64,000 nt of DNA from Adineta steineri (lineage: Eukaryota > Rotifera > Eurotatoria > Adinetida > Adinetidae): the NCBI GenBank assembly GCA_905250115.1, contig CAJNOI010000003.1:70663-134662 (forward strand), in the 5' to 3' direction. Positions within the stretch are counted from its first letter, which is position 1, and each line of letters begins with the position of its first letter. Of the stretch, positions 22,102 through 35,659 are shown one piece after another. A model generated the notes under the pieces. The model saw nothing but the letters and a program-made list of their open reading frames with translations, searched no databases and was not told the DNA's origin. The translations under genes and the position numbers were made by a program.

Positions 22102-23794
22102 ATGTCATCATCACCTGTTCGAATGATTCCAACAAATCGTCGTCATATATCTTTATGTTCAGTATGTGGAGATAAAGCAAGTGGAAAACATTATGGAGTA
22201 ATGAGTTGTGATGGCTGTCGAGGATTTTTTAAACGAAGTGTTCGGTAAGAAAAACATCCAAATAATATTTTTAAAGTTAATTTATTTTCTACTAGACGTA
22301 AAATCGAATATAAATGTAAAGGTGATTCTACATGTCAAGTTGATGTTAATCGACGAAATCAATGTCAAGCATGTCGATTTCAACGTTGTTTAGCTGTAAA
22401 AATGAAACCTAGTGGTGAGAATTATTTACATCTGGAAAATAGAATTATTTACTTTTCATTATACTTAATAAAAAAGCTTTTTTTCCAAGTGTCGTTTAAT
22501 AGTAATGAAAGACGTGCTTATCTCTTTCTTTTTCTTTTTGCTAGCTGTTCAAAATGAACGAGCACCACGTCATGGATCGAAACGAGTAATATCTACTTCT
22601 CGAACACAATGTTGGACACCGCCGACTATCGGGTATGTAACAGAATCATCACAAATGAATATGCCATTTGGTTTTCGAAATTTATCAATTAATAAGTAAG
22701 TTTTTATTTATTTTTCTTTAAATGTCGTAAGTAATTTCATATATATATATTAGGTTTAATCAGTGGCGTAAATAAGGAGGGGGGGGGGGCGCGTGCGGCG
22801 CGGTACTCCCCCCCCCCCTGCTTCCTAAAACTAATAGAATAAAAGGGGTTTATGCCCCGCTTGCTTCTAGAAAGTTCACTTTTTTGACCATTGAAATAGA
22901 AAAACTAGGGTTACGCCTCCCCCTGCTCTGACACCTGACTTACGCCCCTGGGTTTAATTTTCAAATGTAAAATATCTTATTTTATAACTATTGTTTATTT
23001 AGTACATCATCTCCAATATGGTCAACATCTCGAATGTTTCTACCGCAACAATCTTTTAATATCTCGAAATGTAGTACATCATTAGATTTATCAAATAATG
23101 ATGATACACAAATATCATTGGATGATAATAATCTATCAAGAATTTTATGTGAAACAGCTTCATTTATTTTACTTGAATCTATACGTTGGCTTTATTCAGT
23201 ACCATCATTTAAAGAATTAAATGAATATGATCAATTAATATTAATCGAACAATCATGGTCAATATTATTTCTTTTAACATCAGCTGAAATGAAAAAATTT
23301 CTGGAACAAAGTATATAGAGCAAATTTCATTTGATTATATTAAAAATAATTCTCTTTTTAGATGATATTGATTCATTTGATGAAGATAATCAATATATCA
23401 TATTGCAATCAATTATTAAAGAATTAATTATTCATTCTATTGATCAAACTGAATATACACTTATTAAGTTAATAATTATTTTTAATAATCGTAAGTTATA
23501 GAATTTAATAAAATTAAATATTATAAATAGTTTAATTTAGCAATGAATAATGAACTTCATGATCGATTATTAGTTGATAAATATCGTAAAGATGCATTTT
23601 CTATGTTAGCTGATTATACAAAAAATGCGAAATATCGTCGTTTAGCTGAACTTTTATTCTTATTATCAAATATTCAAGAAAAAATAAATGGTATCCATTT
23701 AGATAAAATCTTTTTTCAACATTTAATCAACCGTATATCAATGAAAAATTTATTACATAATATTGTTCGTCATCTTTCTACATTTATTCAATAG
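22102..23794 (+). CDS. Nuclear receptor, NR2E-like (tailless/PNR group)
   Basis: Exons 22102-22244, 22296-22414, 22545-22695, 23003-23310, 23362-23490 and 23541-23794 total 1,104 nt (367 aa). The DNA-binding domain (about residues 19-84) has both C4 zinc fingers: [16 protein letters not shown]-box [14 protein letters not shown], then [20 protein letters not shown]. The extension AVQNERAPR is the signature of the NR2E group (tailless, PNR, dissatisfaction). The ligand-binding domain is recognisable by [14 protein letters not shown] (helix 3-5 signature) but is short. It is a nuclear transcription factor; target genes cannot be told. I chose ATG 22102 because a strong acceptor (ttttttgaatttag) ends at 22084, making the upstream in-frame ATG at 21997 intronic or untranslated. 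Intron 3 contains a hAT MITE. Confidence 0.9.
22761..22950. mobile_element. 190-bp hAT-type MITE in nuclear-receptor intron 3
   Basis: Termini cagtggcgtaaat and gacttacgcccctg are inverted repeats. Exact 8-bp duplications GGTTTAAT lie at 22753-22760 and 22951-22958. The interior has long G and C runs (22776-22787, 22807-22818) that can pair. There is no coding capacity. It is inserted in the sense intron without touching the splice sites. Confidence 0.9.
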
Positions 23795-25518
23795 ACAAGC
23801 AAAAAAAACCTAAATAGAAACTTTTGTTTTTTATTGTATATATCTATATCGCATAAAAGTATTTTTTTTTAAATAATAAAATGACTTGTTTGAATTATAT
23901 TCTTTCGATTAAAAAGAATATTTTAATAGTCATATGAAAATTATTGTTGATATTTTATTGAAATAGATAGAAAAGTATTACTGCAAAAATAGTTCGAATG
24001 TAGTCTGAAAGCTTTATAAATATAAGATTATAATGGTGTTCGTTCATATGAATGTAATGTTAAAAGGAAGAATATTTTCAACTAGATTATATTTATAAGT
24101 TAATACTATCAATAAGTAAATTTTATGATTTTTGGCTAAAGCTGTTGTGATAATTATTCTTATGCATTAATATAATGATACATATCAAACATTTGCTATA
24201 TCGAGAATTTTATACATACTACTAATTGTTAACTTGGATCATTCAACAAGATTCCCATTTGTATAATAACTTGATTTAATCAATAGAAAAATACAATAAT
24301 TATCTGAAATCTTAGATAACATGGTTTATCAATAATTTGAATCTATGCAATGTTTTTCCTATACAAAAAACATAAAACATTTTCAAATATATATATCTCC
24401 TCTCATATCTTCTACGTAACACATTATCTCAGCATTTATCAATTAACGAGAAAATCTTCCGTATTTTTCAACACTTAACAAATTACGAAATACTTAAATT
24501 CTGACAGTGTGATAATGAATAGTTTTTGCTTAAGTAAGCAGAAAAAAAACCTTCGATGACAGTATTCATTTGACTGCAAAAATCATAATAACAATTATAA
24601 AAAAAACAAATAAGCATTTGACGCCACAGTAATATCATTCATTCATCCATGAAAAAAACCGTTAACTTTTTTTATTAAGAATACTTCACTATTTCTTCTA
24701 CAAAAAAAGAAATTTTTATCAATTGTATTAATTTTTAAAAAAAAAGTATTACGCATGTACTGAATCAAATTGACTAATGCAAGCTGTTTCTTCGTTTTTT
24801 TTATAATTTTCATAATATAGTCTTATATCAATTACATGACGTTATTTATCATACGAAAATAACAGATTAACATTAGTTAAAACCATCTGCTTCTCTAATC
24901 TATAAATTTGTACTATAATCAATTTGATATTTATATATCTACACTTATTTGTATATTCAATGATGATTTCCAAGACACATTCTTATCATAATGTGAAAAC
25001 AATTATTTTGTTCATGTTAGGAGTATGCCATGTAAATAGACGACCAATCACTAAATGTTTACAATAAGATAATATTGACCTTAACGTTTGTATATTTCAT
25101 AGTATTGCAAAGTCAAAAAACATTGAAAAACTAGTTAATCAAAGCAATTGTTCGGATGTTTTTTAAGAGTACAAAATTTACATAAATTTTAATAATATCC
25201 GAATAATTCAATTTGTCGAACGATGCAATGTTGTGATCTCTATCGTCATAACAAATTTCGTTTCACCAGATATATATATTGAATAGTTAACGCTACTATT
25301 TTAATTATAAAGAAAAATATTCATTTGTTTTTTTTTACTATGGTTTGATAGTAAATAACGTAACGTCAAATTTCATCTGAACTTTTCGTATTTTTGAAAA
25401 AGAAAAAAAATATATCATGAATTTCTTTTCCTTTGCTTCCCTCTCTCAGAACAAATAAATTATTCCTGTTCTTAAAATTAAACAAGTCATCTCAACTACT
25501 TGCATACATTCATTTTCT
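23795..25518. other. Intergenic, about 1.7 kb, nothing seen
   Basis: Very AT-rich; no open frame with protein-like composition, no RNA gene and no repeat structure recognised. aataaa at about 23875 may serve the receptor gene as a polyadenylation signal. Confidence 0.5.
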
Positions 25519-25869
25519 ATGGCTGTACAAACCAATCTTTCACAATCAATAATTCGACAACAAATCGAACAAAAACCTCCGGCTTATATTTTACAAAGTT
25601 GGCATCGTGAACAAACAGATTTATATGATGATTATCTTTTAAGTCAAACATTTTTAATTGCACCTGACACAAATATACCATCATCGACATTACGACAACG
25701 TATAAAAAATATTTATGACGAACGCGCTCGATCTCTCATTGCTGTTGTTCATTGTGATCCATGGACAAAAGAAGAAACTTCAAATGCAACACGAACAAAA
25801 ACAGCATCGACATCAACGAAAGATCTGCCAACAAATGTAGATGTTATGAGAAGTCATACGATTTTATGA
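25519..25869 (+). CDS. Small orphan protein, 116 aa
   Basis: Single exon starting ATGGCTGTACAAACC and ending TGA. The protein is hydrophilic, with QKPPAYILQSWHREQTDLYD and TLRQRIKNIYDERARSLIAV helices and a Ser/Thr/Lys-rich tail. No signal peptide or membrane segment. I do not recognise the family. The amino-acid composition, clean start and isolation from shadow frames argue it is real. It stands alone, with intergenic DNA of 1.7 kb before and nearly 6 kb after. Confidence 0.55.
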   Translation: MAVQTNLSQSIIRQQIEQKPPAYILQSWHREQTDLYDDYLLSQTFLIAPDTNIPSSTLRQRIKNIYDERARSLIAVVHCDPWTKEETSNATRTKTASTSTKDLPTNVDVMRSHTIL

Positions 25870-28800
25870 GATATTTTCTAATAATAAAAAAAAGAATATT
25901 TTGTTCTGTCTATTGTCTTTCTTTTTTTTTTCGCTTGTTCTTATTATAATGATACACTTTAATCATATGGTAAGCAGCTGTTACGTATGTCGGAAGTAAC
26001 GATTCACAAATGGATAACAAACATAGTTTGTCCGTACATCTGATTCATCTATAGTTACAAACAAGCAATAATGATTGATCGTTTGAATGATGCTGAAGAT
26101 AACACCGATTGTTTCTCATAAACTGTTGAAAGGATGAATAGATTTTATATAGTACTACTATTCTAGATAAGAACAGACTTTCTTAATAATCTTTTTATAT
26201 TCTAAACTATTTTTAAATACTATTCTTATTAAACCACTGAACATGACAACGAGAACCTTCAATCGATTAAGCTCTTAGACAATGTTCTTATTTTTTGTTA
26301 TGTTATTACCATTGCATTGTCTTTTATAGTCGTAGTCACGAAAACTTAATGGAAAAATAAGAAAGAGCGATGATGAAAAGATGCTTTAGGCAAAATAAGT
26401 TAAAGCCAAATACATGTCAAATCATAAGAGATAGTATGATTTCTTTTTTCTATTTTTATGAATCAATCCTTTCTATTAATTTACTCATGTAGTGGGGACG
26501 TTCCATCGTTGAAGATAATGAACAATTCCATCAACAGTAAAAGCAGTAGGTCGATATAGTAGAAGAATAGTGACAAAAAGAGAAGGCAAAAAAAATCGAT
26601 GGACGGCTAGCAATTGCGTTTTTCAGCTTTTCTTCTCTCTGCCTATTCTCATACATGTACTCATGTCTTTTCTCTCGTTTTTTTTTCTTCTTCTTCTTCT
26701 TCTTCTTTTCTCTTCTCCCTCGTCTTTTTGCCTCGTTGCCAAACGGTCTCTTGTTTGCTTGCTTGCTCGTCTCGAAGACAAAAGGTTAAAACTTAGTAGC
26801 ACTAAGCAGCATACACGTTATTGGCGACACGGACATATATACAAATCGACAACGGCAACCTAGAATCATTTAATTAGAAAATACAAGACAACGACAAGTA
26901 TGAAATACATGTGATTTTTAATAGGTACATATATTCTAAATAAATAGAAAGTTTAGAGTTCATATTCATTGAGTAATACATTCCTCAATGAAACAACCAT
27001 CGTTCTCTCAATCTAACTATATAAGTGTATAAGTGCGTATGGTAGCATCTGGCCCTGGTTAGATTTTTTTCTAATAACGGAAAAGAGAGCGATTATCCTT
27101 GTATTCACAAATGATAATATTCTTCTTTGTCATCAATTATGACAAAATCACAAGGTTATTATAAGACAGAAAAAAAAAGCTGATGAGAGTTCCTTGCTGA
27201 CATATCGTCTGATATTATGGAAACAAAACACCAGGATTAACCGTCTTTATTTGTCATTCAATCAAGCATATGCGCAGGCTCCCTGGAGCGGCTAGTTGAC
27301 ATTATGATTTTATTAATCATTTTCTCATTTATTCATTTTAAATTTGATCCGACAAGTTCTTTTTTTCTTCATTTAGAGAAATAACTAATCAAAAAAGAAT
27401 TAGCAATAACATAGTTATGTCATCAATTTTTTTGCTTGTCTCCTATGATGTCTCTATGTATATTTTATCAATCTGGACAAGTATAAGCAGACCAAAACAT
27501 AGCTAGAGGAAAAAAGAAGAAGAAGAAAAAAAAAGTTCCTTTTTGCATAGCAAAGAGATATTGTTGATTGACTTAACTCATTTATCTTTTTTTTTTCTGG
27601 TTACCCTTCTCTGTTTATCTGAATATAATCGTATCGATCTTTACGCGACATGAATAGGAAAAATGAGAAATGAAATAAACTGTCTAATTCTTTGTATCTT
27701 TTCAAGAGATCGACAAATTCTATAAATAATCATTATCCCAAGAGTTAAAAATACTACAATCGAAATGTAATTTATTACATTAGAAATATTCTCCTGTGTA
27801 TATTAAAACAAGCTACAGAATTTCTATTCATAATAATATCTACTTCGTTTGTAATTTTTATTTTCATTCCCAAATATAATATAGAATTGTATTGCATGAT
27901 CATATTAATTAGGCATATTTATTAGAAATTTCGATTTATTTTACATATTTCAGCTCATATAATTTATTCAGAAAAAAAACGACATTCTCATAAGAATACT
28001 TTCTTCTCTAATTGATCTAATTGAATTAAGTAATGTATAAGCTACGTTATTAATAGTCTCCGTATAGAAAAAGGATTTTTTATTGATTATTACTAATTCC
28101 ATTTATTATAAACATAGTTTATAGTTTTTTAAGTACAAAATCGTATGTTTTCTTATTTAGTTAATACAGAAAAAGAAAATCGAGGTCAATCTATAAAAAA
28201 AACTATTCTATTGTTCTAATTAAATAAATCTTTACATAAAAATCAAGAAAATGTTCAATTATAAGATAACATGTTTCTCAATTTATAAAGATAAATATAT
28301 TAAAGATGATTTTCTCAAGTACATTTTCATGGAATAAATATTTACCAAAACAAAAAACTATTCTTTCAATCACGCCCATGCACTTATTTCATAAGTTTTC
28401 TCAAGACAATGTTTTTTCCTAGACAATACATCTAGTTACTTGTTCTTTTATTTAATTATTTGATTTTCTATTATAAATTGTGTGATAATATAAGAGATAA
28501 CAAACATCTTATAATATTAATAGAAAAAAAGAAATTTTCATTAAGTAAGATGATCATTTACATGGAATAAGAAATCAGAAACTTTATTTTTTCTCATTGA
28601 GAAGTATTTTTGTCGAGTTTAATCTTTCTAAAGTCTTAGTTCTATAAATAACTAATTAATATCGATCGAATTAATGCCATTAAAGTCATAAAGTACTTGT
28701 GAATAGCATAATGACCCTATAAGTTCTTTTTACTTATTTCGTTTGTCAAGATTTTCTCTGTTGGATTTCTCTTAGTAGAAAATCAGTATGTTATTTTGAT

Positions 28801-31800
28801 AGACTTTTCTTTGTTTATCATCCTATTGAAATACATTCGTCGAGAAAAATATGTTTGCTAATAAGTAATTTCATTTCGAAGAACACTTCTAATTTCGTTA
28901 TAAATAATACAAACATAAAGATAAACAACTTCATTTCTATTTATATATATAAAATGTTTTATAAAAAGAAATCGGGTTTTCTCTCTTCTTATTCTTATAT
29001 CAATATAATGACTTTCTCAGTATTGTAAATAATGATTTATACTGTAATATGAAACTAATGTTTATTTAGATTAGTAAATAGAAATAAATGCAAGTTTGTA
29101 TTATATCATACACCCAGACACAATTGAATCGACTATCAATGTACTCAATGACATGCATATATTTAAGTAATAAGAATTAAAATTCATAGTAATTGAGTGT
29201 TATACAACTATTATTAGATTGTATTTGTAATTTAATTATTTTCGAATTGATTCATTTGATTTCATAGGATAGATGTGACTGGAATTTTTACGAAAGCATT
29301 CAATCTAAAATTTTATATATAACTATCGAATATTCATTACCATTTGTCATATTTAAGAATGCATTCATCGCTCAAAAGAAGAATGGAGAATAAAATATGA
29401 TGTAGTTGCACATTAAATTAGACGATAGAGTTAAGATAAATCTAAAGAATAGATTTATTTTTTGTTCTTTGGACATATCGTATGTTAATAGAGAAAAAGA
29501 AATCAATTTATCAGCTTAAAGGTTTCTATTAATAAGTTACTCATAGGATAGTACTAATTTGGAAATAATTTATTTTTATTATAAGCTGAATTTAGAAATA
29601 ATTAGGACATACTAAATCAATTAGGAATAAAATCTGGAGATATTCTGCTCTAATAGACGTCAATATTTAATTAATTTCGTTAGTTTTTTTTTTATATATT
29701 ATGAAAATTATGGTAGTTAGAAATTTGTCGTTTTTATTATATGAAGATGTATGAGTGATCAGCAAAATTTTGTTAATCTATTTTAGTTATGAACTAATCA
29801 CTTTTTATTATAGAGGTTATTTCATTCTTTAACTCAATAGAACAAATCAATAGGAAAGACATTTTTATGTTAATATACGTAAAAGCAATCTTTTCAATTG
29901 ATTCTATTCAGAAGTGATAAATATATTGTTAGGAACCTTGGAACTGATTATAGATTAGCCTGAATCGCATATTCAGCTGTTGACAGAACATATTTAAGTA
30001 TACACATGCAGAATTAGTTTGGAAGCATTCTATGTTCTTGGAACCTTGTTTAGATAAAAAAAAGGAGTAAACATTTTTTGATTTTAGATCTTATTCATCT
30101 ATTTCATATTCAGTAGCAACGCAATAAATTAAATGAGAGATGATAATAATAGTAGCATTACATTTGTGACTTTTACAGGTACTGGCCTGATTTAAATACC
30201 TTTTGCATTTGTCAACTCAATAATAATAATCATTAGAAGTGTTTCTATTATATTTCTTTCATATATTAAAATCTAGCGTGTATTACAAGTAAGTTACTAC
30301 GACGATAAAATCTTTTTTTGAATTCCTTCGATGACAAAAAAAAGGACATAATGTCAACATGAGGTTATTACAATACAGCTTGTACATTACAGAAAATGGA
30401 GGATATTAGCAACTGCATAGCTAAATACATTCGACAATATGGTAGATATATATGTCACAGAAAATATTTCCTTTTTATGTTTCTTGGTTTCATTTATACA
30501 TAGAAAGCAGTACTATATTGTTTTTTGTTTTCGATAATATTGAAAACAAAATAATGCTTGTTTACTAATTCTATAAAATATATCGATTTTTTTACGTTCA
30601 GGTAAGATATTGATGACGGCATTTAAAAATAAAATGTTTTTAATTATGTAAAATCTATAGGAAAAAATATTTGTCCTTAAAAAAATATCGATATTCCTTA
30701 TATTTTTACAACAATAGTGATTACGGAACGTTGATTTTGAATAGAAATACTCGAAATAGATTAGGGATGTCTGCTATTCATATTCATTATTTATTAACAA
30801 CTTATATTATAAAAGCTATGCTATAAATAACAAAAGTTCTTATTTCATTTTGATTTCACTTCAGGAAAAAATAATTTTTTTTAAATTTTCAAAAAAAATT
30901 AGGTAGTACATTTTTTTCTCTATAGACTAATTCTTAGTATTCATTCATATAATAAGAGTAATAATTAGGATCATTTTTACATATTAAAAGTTAATCTTCT
31001 TCTTATAGATATAGGTCATAAATAATCTTTAGGAAACATAGAAATATGAATATATGTCTAGCACTTATTGAACTGCAATCAATAGAATATTTGTTAAAGA
31101 TAAAATAGATAATGTATCAATGACAAATGCCATATTCTTTTTAGCTTATTTACATCGATTACATTCATCTGTCTGTCGTTTTATTTCTAGTTTTTTTTCG
31201 ATAAGCTAGATAATATATTGTTATATGATCCATAAATGAAATACAAGAAAAACAAAAATTTCTAATGATTTAATTAAAGAAATATTCTATAAATACACTA
31301 GATGATTGCTTATATTTCTATAGATGATCATAGAATAATTCATTTTTTATGAGCATATAAGACAATACATTTTGTTTTTAATCCCGATCTTCAATTTTTT
31401 ATCTATGTTTATATAAGAGTGTTTGTTTGAATTTCCAAATGAGAATCATTATTCATTTTTATATATATTTATCACGAGTGAAATTTTAATTGATTTTTTA
31501 TTATAGGAAAAAAAACCCATTATCTATTCTTTTCTTTTTATACTCATCATTTTCTCTTTTCTGTCTTCTTCTTCTTCTCATTTCTGATGAAAACAAATTT
31601 CTCGAAGAAATATATATAAATTAAACTGCGACAGATTGCATTCTGTTCTTCTTCTTTTGCGTTTTTATTTTTATTAAATATGTCGACGTAACAGATACGC
31701 CTGTTGATCCGGTGTACGCTTTCAAACGAAGAAACAAAAGTCTTGTGATATTATATTTGTGTGATTAATATCTGTTCGCTAGAAATATACAAAGAGAGAA

Positions 31801-31844
31801 CAAAAGAAAGAAAACGGAAATAGTAATTTGAGAAAAGCTGTACA
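25870..31844. other. Gene desert, about 6 kb
   Basis: No coding exon found. At 26570-26863 there is a pyrimidine-rich tract (ctctctcg, cttcttctt repeats) whose open frames are low-complexity and not credible. The rest is AT-rich with homopolymers. The right-hand end (about 31600-31844) is probably the promoter and 5' UTR of the RGK gene: tataaatta at 31614-31622 and ttgttctttcttcttttgcg-type pyrimidine runs lie nearby. Distal enhancers for the RGK gene could explain the size, but I see no direct evidence. Confidence 0.5.
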
Positions 31845-34800
31845 ATGACAATGGCACAAACGCCAACATTTTTCTTATCGCATCAATATAAAAGGGTTCA
31901 CTTTTATAGGTAAATATTTTTCTTTTACTACTATGCATATATTGTTATCTAAACATTATTATTCAAGTATAATACTTAGCGAGACAGATTCTATTTTCTA
32001 AAAAAAGGAAAAAGTACTTTATTTAATTCAACTCTAGACGTTGACTTTTACGCTATTACTATTTTAAGTAGATTTATGACAGTTTTATTTGTAATCTCGT
32101 TTTCCAGCTAAGTATATTCGACACACAATCTTATTTATTTCATTCCCCTGAGGATGTAATAATTCCTTTTGTCTAATATAAAAACTCATAATATTGATCA
32201 CATTTTTATCTTATATGGTTTATTACCATAGCTTTAATTTACTCTCTCTATATTCTAACTAGCGCTCAACTCATGCATAGAATAGTTAAAGAATATGGAA
32301 AGAATTTTTGTTGTCTAATGAAGGAGAAATTATTTGTTGGAGTGAAAATAAAACTAGTTAGCATGAAAGGTAACCTAATGAAACAATGATGTATACTATA
32401 ATTATAAAATCTGAAATAATTTATTCAACAAGACACCCACACATATGAGAGTACTTATCATAAAAGGTGAGAATGATATATATATATATATAAATTTAAA
32501 TGAACATAGAATAGAAAAATAATACTTTTCATAGTTAGAAATTAAAGAAAATATTTTATTAATAAATTAATAAAAATTTCATAAGTATTTCTTGTGATAG
32601 AATAATTAATTGGATATATTTCCTTTCGCTTAGAATGTATGAACCAAATTTTAATGATATACCCGATGATAATGAAGATAATGAAATTGTTAATGAAGAT
32701 ATACCAGAAGATACAACAACAGCGTATATATCTCCAAATAGTTCACGACCTACAATTCATTGGGGTCCCATTGTTGATGGTGATATAAATGGTAAAGAAG
32801 AAATCAATACAGATACAGATCATTTTGATGCATTATTTGCACGTTCAAATGCATCATCACCACCTCCAACTCATCCTCGTTGTTACAGTTCATGTTCACC
32901 AGCTACAGCTCCATCTTTATTACCAACAAATACATCAACACATCTTTATGCACGATCGCATCCATTATTATCATCTTCACCTTCAACGAAGCGAAAACAA
33001 TCACAAGATGCAGCAGCAGCAGCACTTAATACAAATCATCGACAATCTATATCATCATCACCTCCGAAAACTCAACCAATAAATGGTAATTCAGCTCGTA
33101 CTAAACGTAAAAATTTCTCTTTAACACATACAGCGCAAACATTTCTTCAAGCATCCAATAGTCAAAATGAACCGCTAGAACCATTAGCACGATCATGTTC
33201 CTATAAACGTCCGCAATCAATAAAGAAATATCGTCAGAAGAAAGAAAAAGAACAGCAACGACAACAACAAGATTTTCCCGCACGCAAATATAGCACAACA
33301 GCAGTACCACAGAACAATTATGTTTCTCATACAGTTACATCTGATTCTTCTCGCAAGTCAATTACAGCTCTAACACCAAGAATTTCTGCTGCTGATACAA
33401 TGACAACAGACGATTCACAAGATCAATGGTCAACACAAAATGCTCAAAGATCAGAACGAATAGGTATAATAAATGAATTTTTTTCTTATATAATTAATTT
33501 GTACCAGCTGTTGCTTTAATTAACCAGAAAAATAAAGGTCATATAGGAATAACCTTGATATACTATTTGTTTGATTTATATTATAACAACAAACATAAAA
33601 TATAACCTAAAATTATTCTTCATAGGTTCATTAACGCTTGATCAATTACAATTACCAACTGATGGTGGTGAAGAAATTTATCTTGTAAGACAATTTAATA
33701 CAACATCGAAAGGATTTATTAATCGAGGGTAAAATTTGAAAAAAAGATTTTTATAATTATTATGTGTGTCTTCGTTTAGAGATTCATTTAAACGTTCATT
33801 TAAACGTAGTGGTTCAATAAGTCGACGTAGTTCATTTCGAGCTAATTCAAATATGACAACAAATGATCGTACATCATCTCCTGAACATGATCTAAATACT
33901 TCTCCAACATCGGCAAAAGAAATACGTACGAGTACACATTCATTATCGAATTCTGTTGGAATTAATCTTAATGGAATACTCGATACTCACTATATCGATA
34001 ATAATCTATCACCATTAATGGTTCCTTTACAAGATCAAATCGAAAATGATGAGGATGATGATGAACAACTTGTCGAACGTATTCAAACAGAAGATGGTCG
34101 TGTACAAGATGTACATGTTTATCAAGTTTATTTACTTGGTATGAGTGGTACAGGAAAATGTTCACTTATGCGACAATTTAAATCGACGGAATACAGAGGA
34201 ATATATGATTATTCAAGTTCTCTCGGTATGTATATATCTACAAAAATATCAAGAAAAATGAATCATTGATAGCTGACACTAATGACATATATATGCAAAT
34301 GTTCTTAAAGCACAAAAACAAGAAATTATCATCTTTGTATATATATAGATATTGACTTTTGTATGAATTCATCGATTAGACTGAATGAAATTCAAAGAAT
34401 ATAAGAAAAATGTTAGTATAAAGTCTAATAACAATCTTTATGACATTTTCAACAGGAAGTAAAAGTAGATATAATAATTTACTAATCAGAAATAGAATAG
34501 AAGTTTTTTTTCTTCTTTTTTTTACAGTATAAAATATTAATCAATATTGTATATAGAAAAAAAGATTTTCTCGTCATAGAAACTAAATTTTCTATGTCTT
34601 CATATATCCATGTAATTAAGTAAAAGCTTTGTACTAAATTCCATCCTGTTTGAAAGACACGAGAAATAATCTTTCCTACAAATGTTCTATAATAGGCATC
34701 AATAAATAAACATATATAGCCAGAAAGCTAATGATCTTTATTGCACTATATGTTTAGATTATTAGCATCTCTTAATATAGAAAAAAAATAAGAAAAACAC

Positions 34801-35659
34801 TATTAAGAAAACAGGATGTCAAACACTATATGATTGTATATGTATAATTTCCCAGAAAAAGAAAAAAGAACAAATTTTAATATGCAGAAATTTAACTTTT
34901 TGAATTTTTTCATAGATGATGATCCAGACAATACCGTACCAATAATGCTTGATGGTATTGAATCACGTTTACATATCATAACTATTGATGTTGAACAAGT
35001 ATATATATATAGATAGATAGATAGTTTTCTTTAAAAATTATATATATATTCTATATTTAGATAAAAACAAGTGTTACAGGTGATGCTTATATTGTAGTTT
35101 ATTCAATAACAGATCGTCAATCATTTCAAACAGCATTACAATTAATAAAAAATATTCGTGATACTGAATCATTTCATAATCAATCATCGATAAAACGTCA
35201 TATACCAATTATTTTAGTTGGAAATAAATCTGATCTTGTACGAAAACGTTCTGTAACAAAAGAAAGTAAGTTTTTCTTTTATTTTTATTCAAAAAAAGAA
35301 ATTATTGTTTTCCTATAAATTTAGCTGCTCGTCATGCAGCTTTGAAAGCTAATTGCAAATTTGTTGAAACATCAGCTGCAATCAATGATAAAGTTGATGA
35401 TTTATTAGCTGGTACATTGAAACAAATTCGTATAAATGAACAAATTCGAAATGAACAAAAACGACGTTTAACAATAACAAATGGAAGTATTGATACAAAT
35501 GATTCTGAAATGCCTATATTACCTAATCTATCACAACGAAAAGGTTCAACAACAAATAATCGAAGTTCGAAAAATGTTTTTTCAAAATTTTTAAATGTTT
35601 TTCGAAAAAAACCATCAAGATTACCATCGGATGTAGAAAATTTAAATACGGCTAATTGA
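31845..35659 (+). CDS. RGK-family (Rad/Gem/Rem) small GTPase with very long N-terminus
   Basis: Seven exons (31845-31909, 32634-33463, 33626-33728, 33780-34225, 34916-34998, 35061-35265, 35325-35659) sum to 2,067 nt (688 aa; vertebrate RGKs are about 300). Residues 1-440 are Ser/Pro/Gln-rich and basic, likely disordered, with a twice-repeated FKRSFKRSG patch. The GTPase core starts at VYLLGMSGTGKCSL (P-loop about 453-461). The DxxG motif is absent (IITIDVEQ), as is usual in RGK proteins. VGNKSDL (about 564) and ETSAA are intact. The C-terminus is basic (FSKFLNVFRKKPSR), fitting the CaM/membrane-binding tail of RGKs, and has no CAAX. RGKs inhibit voltage-gated calcium channels and affect the cytoskeleton. 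Oddity: the P-loop Ser/Thr after GK is Cys. The first coding exon was chosen because it joins exon 2 in frame just before the next ATG. Confidence 0.88.

Noticed and set aside
26570..26863. 97-aa frame with a poly-Phe/Leu/Ser stretch
   Set aside because: Driven by a cttcttctt pyrimidine tract; no homology or codon structure.
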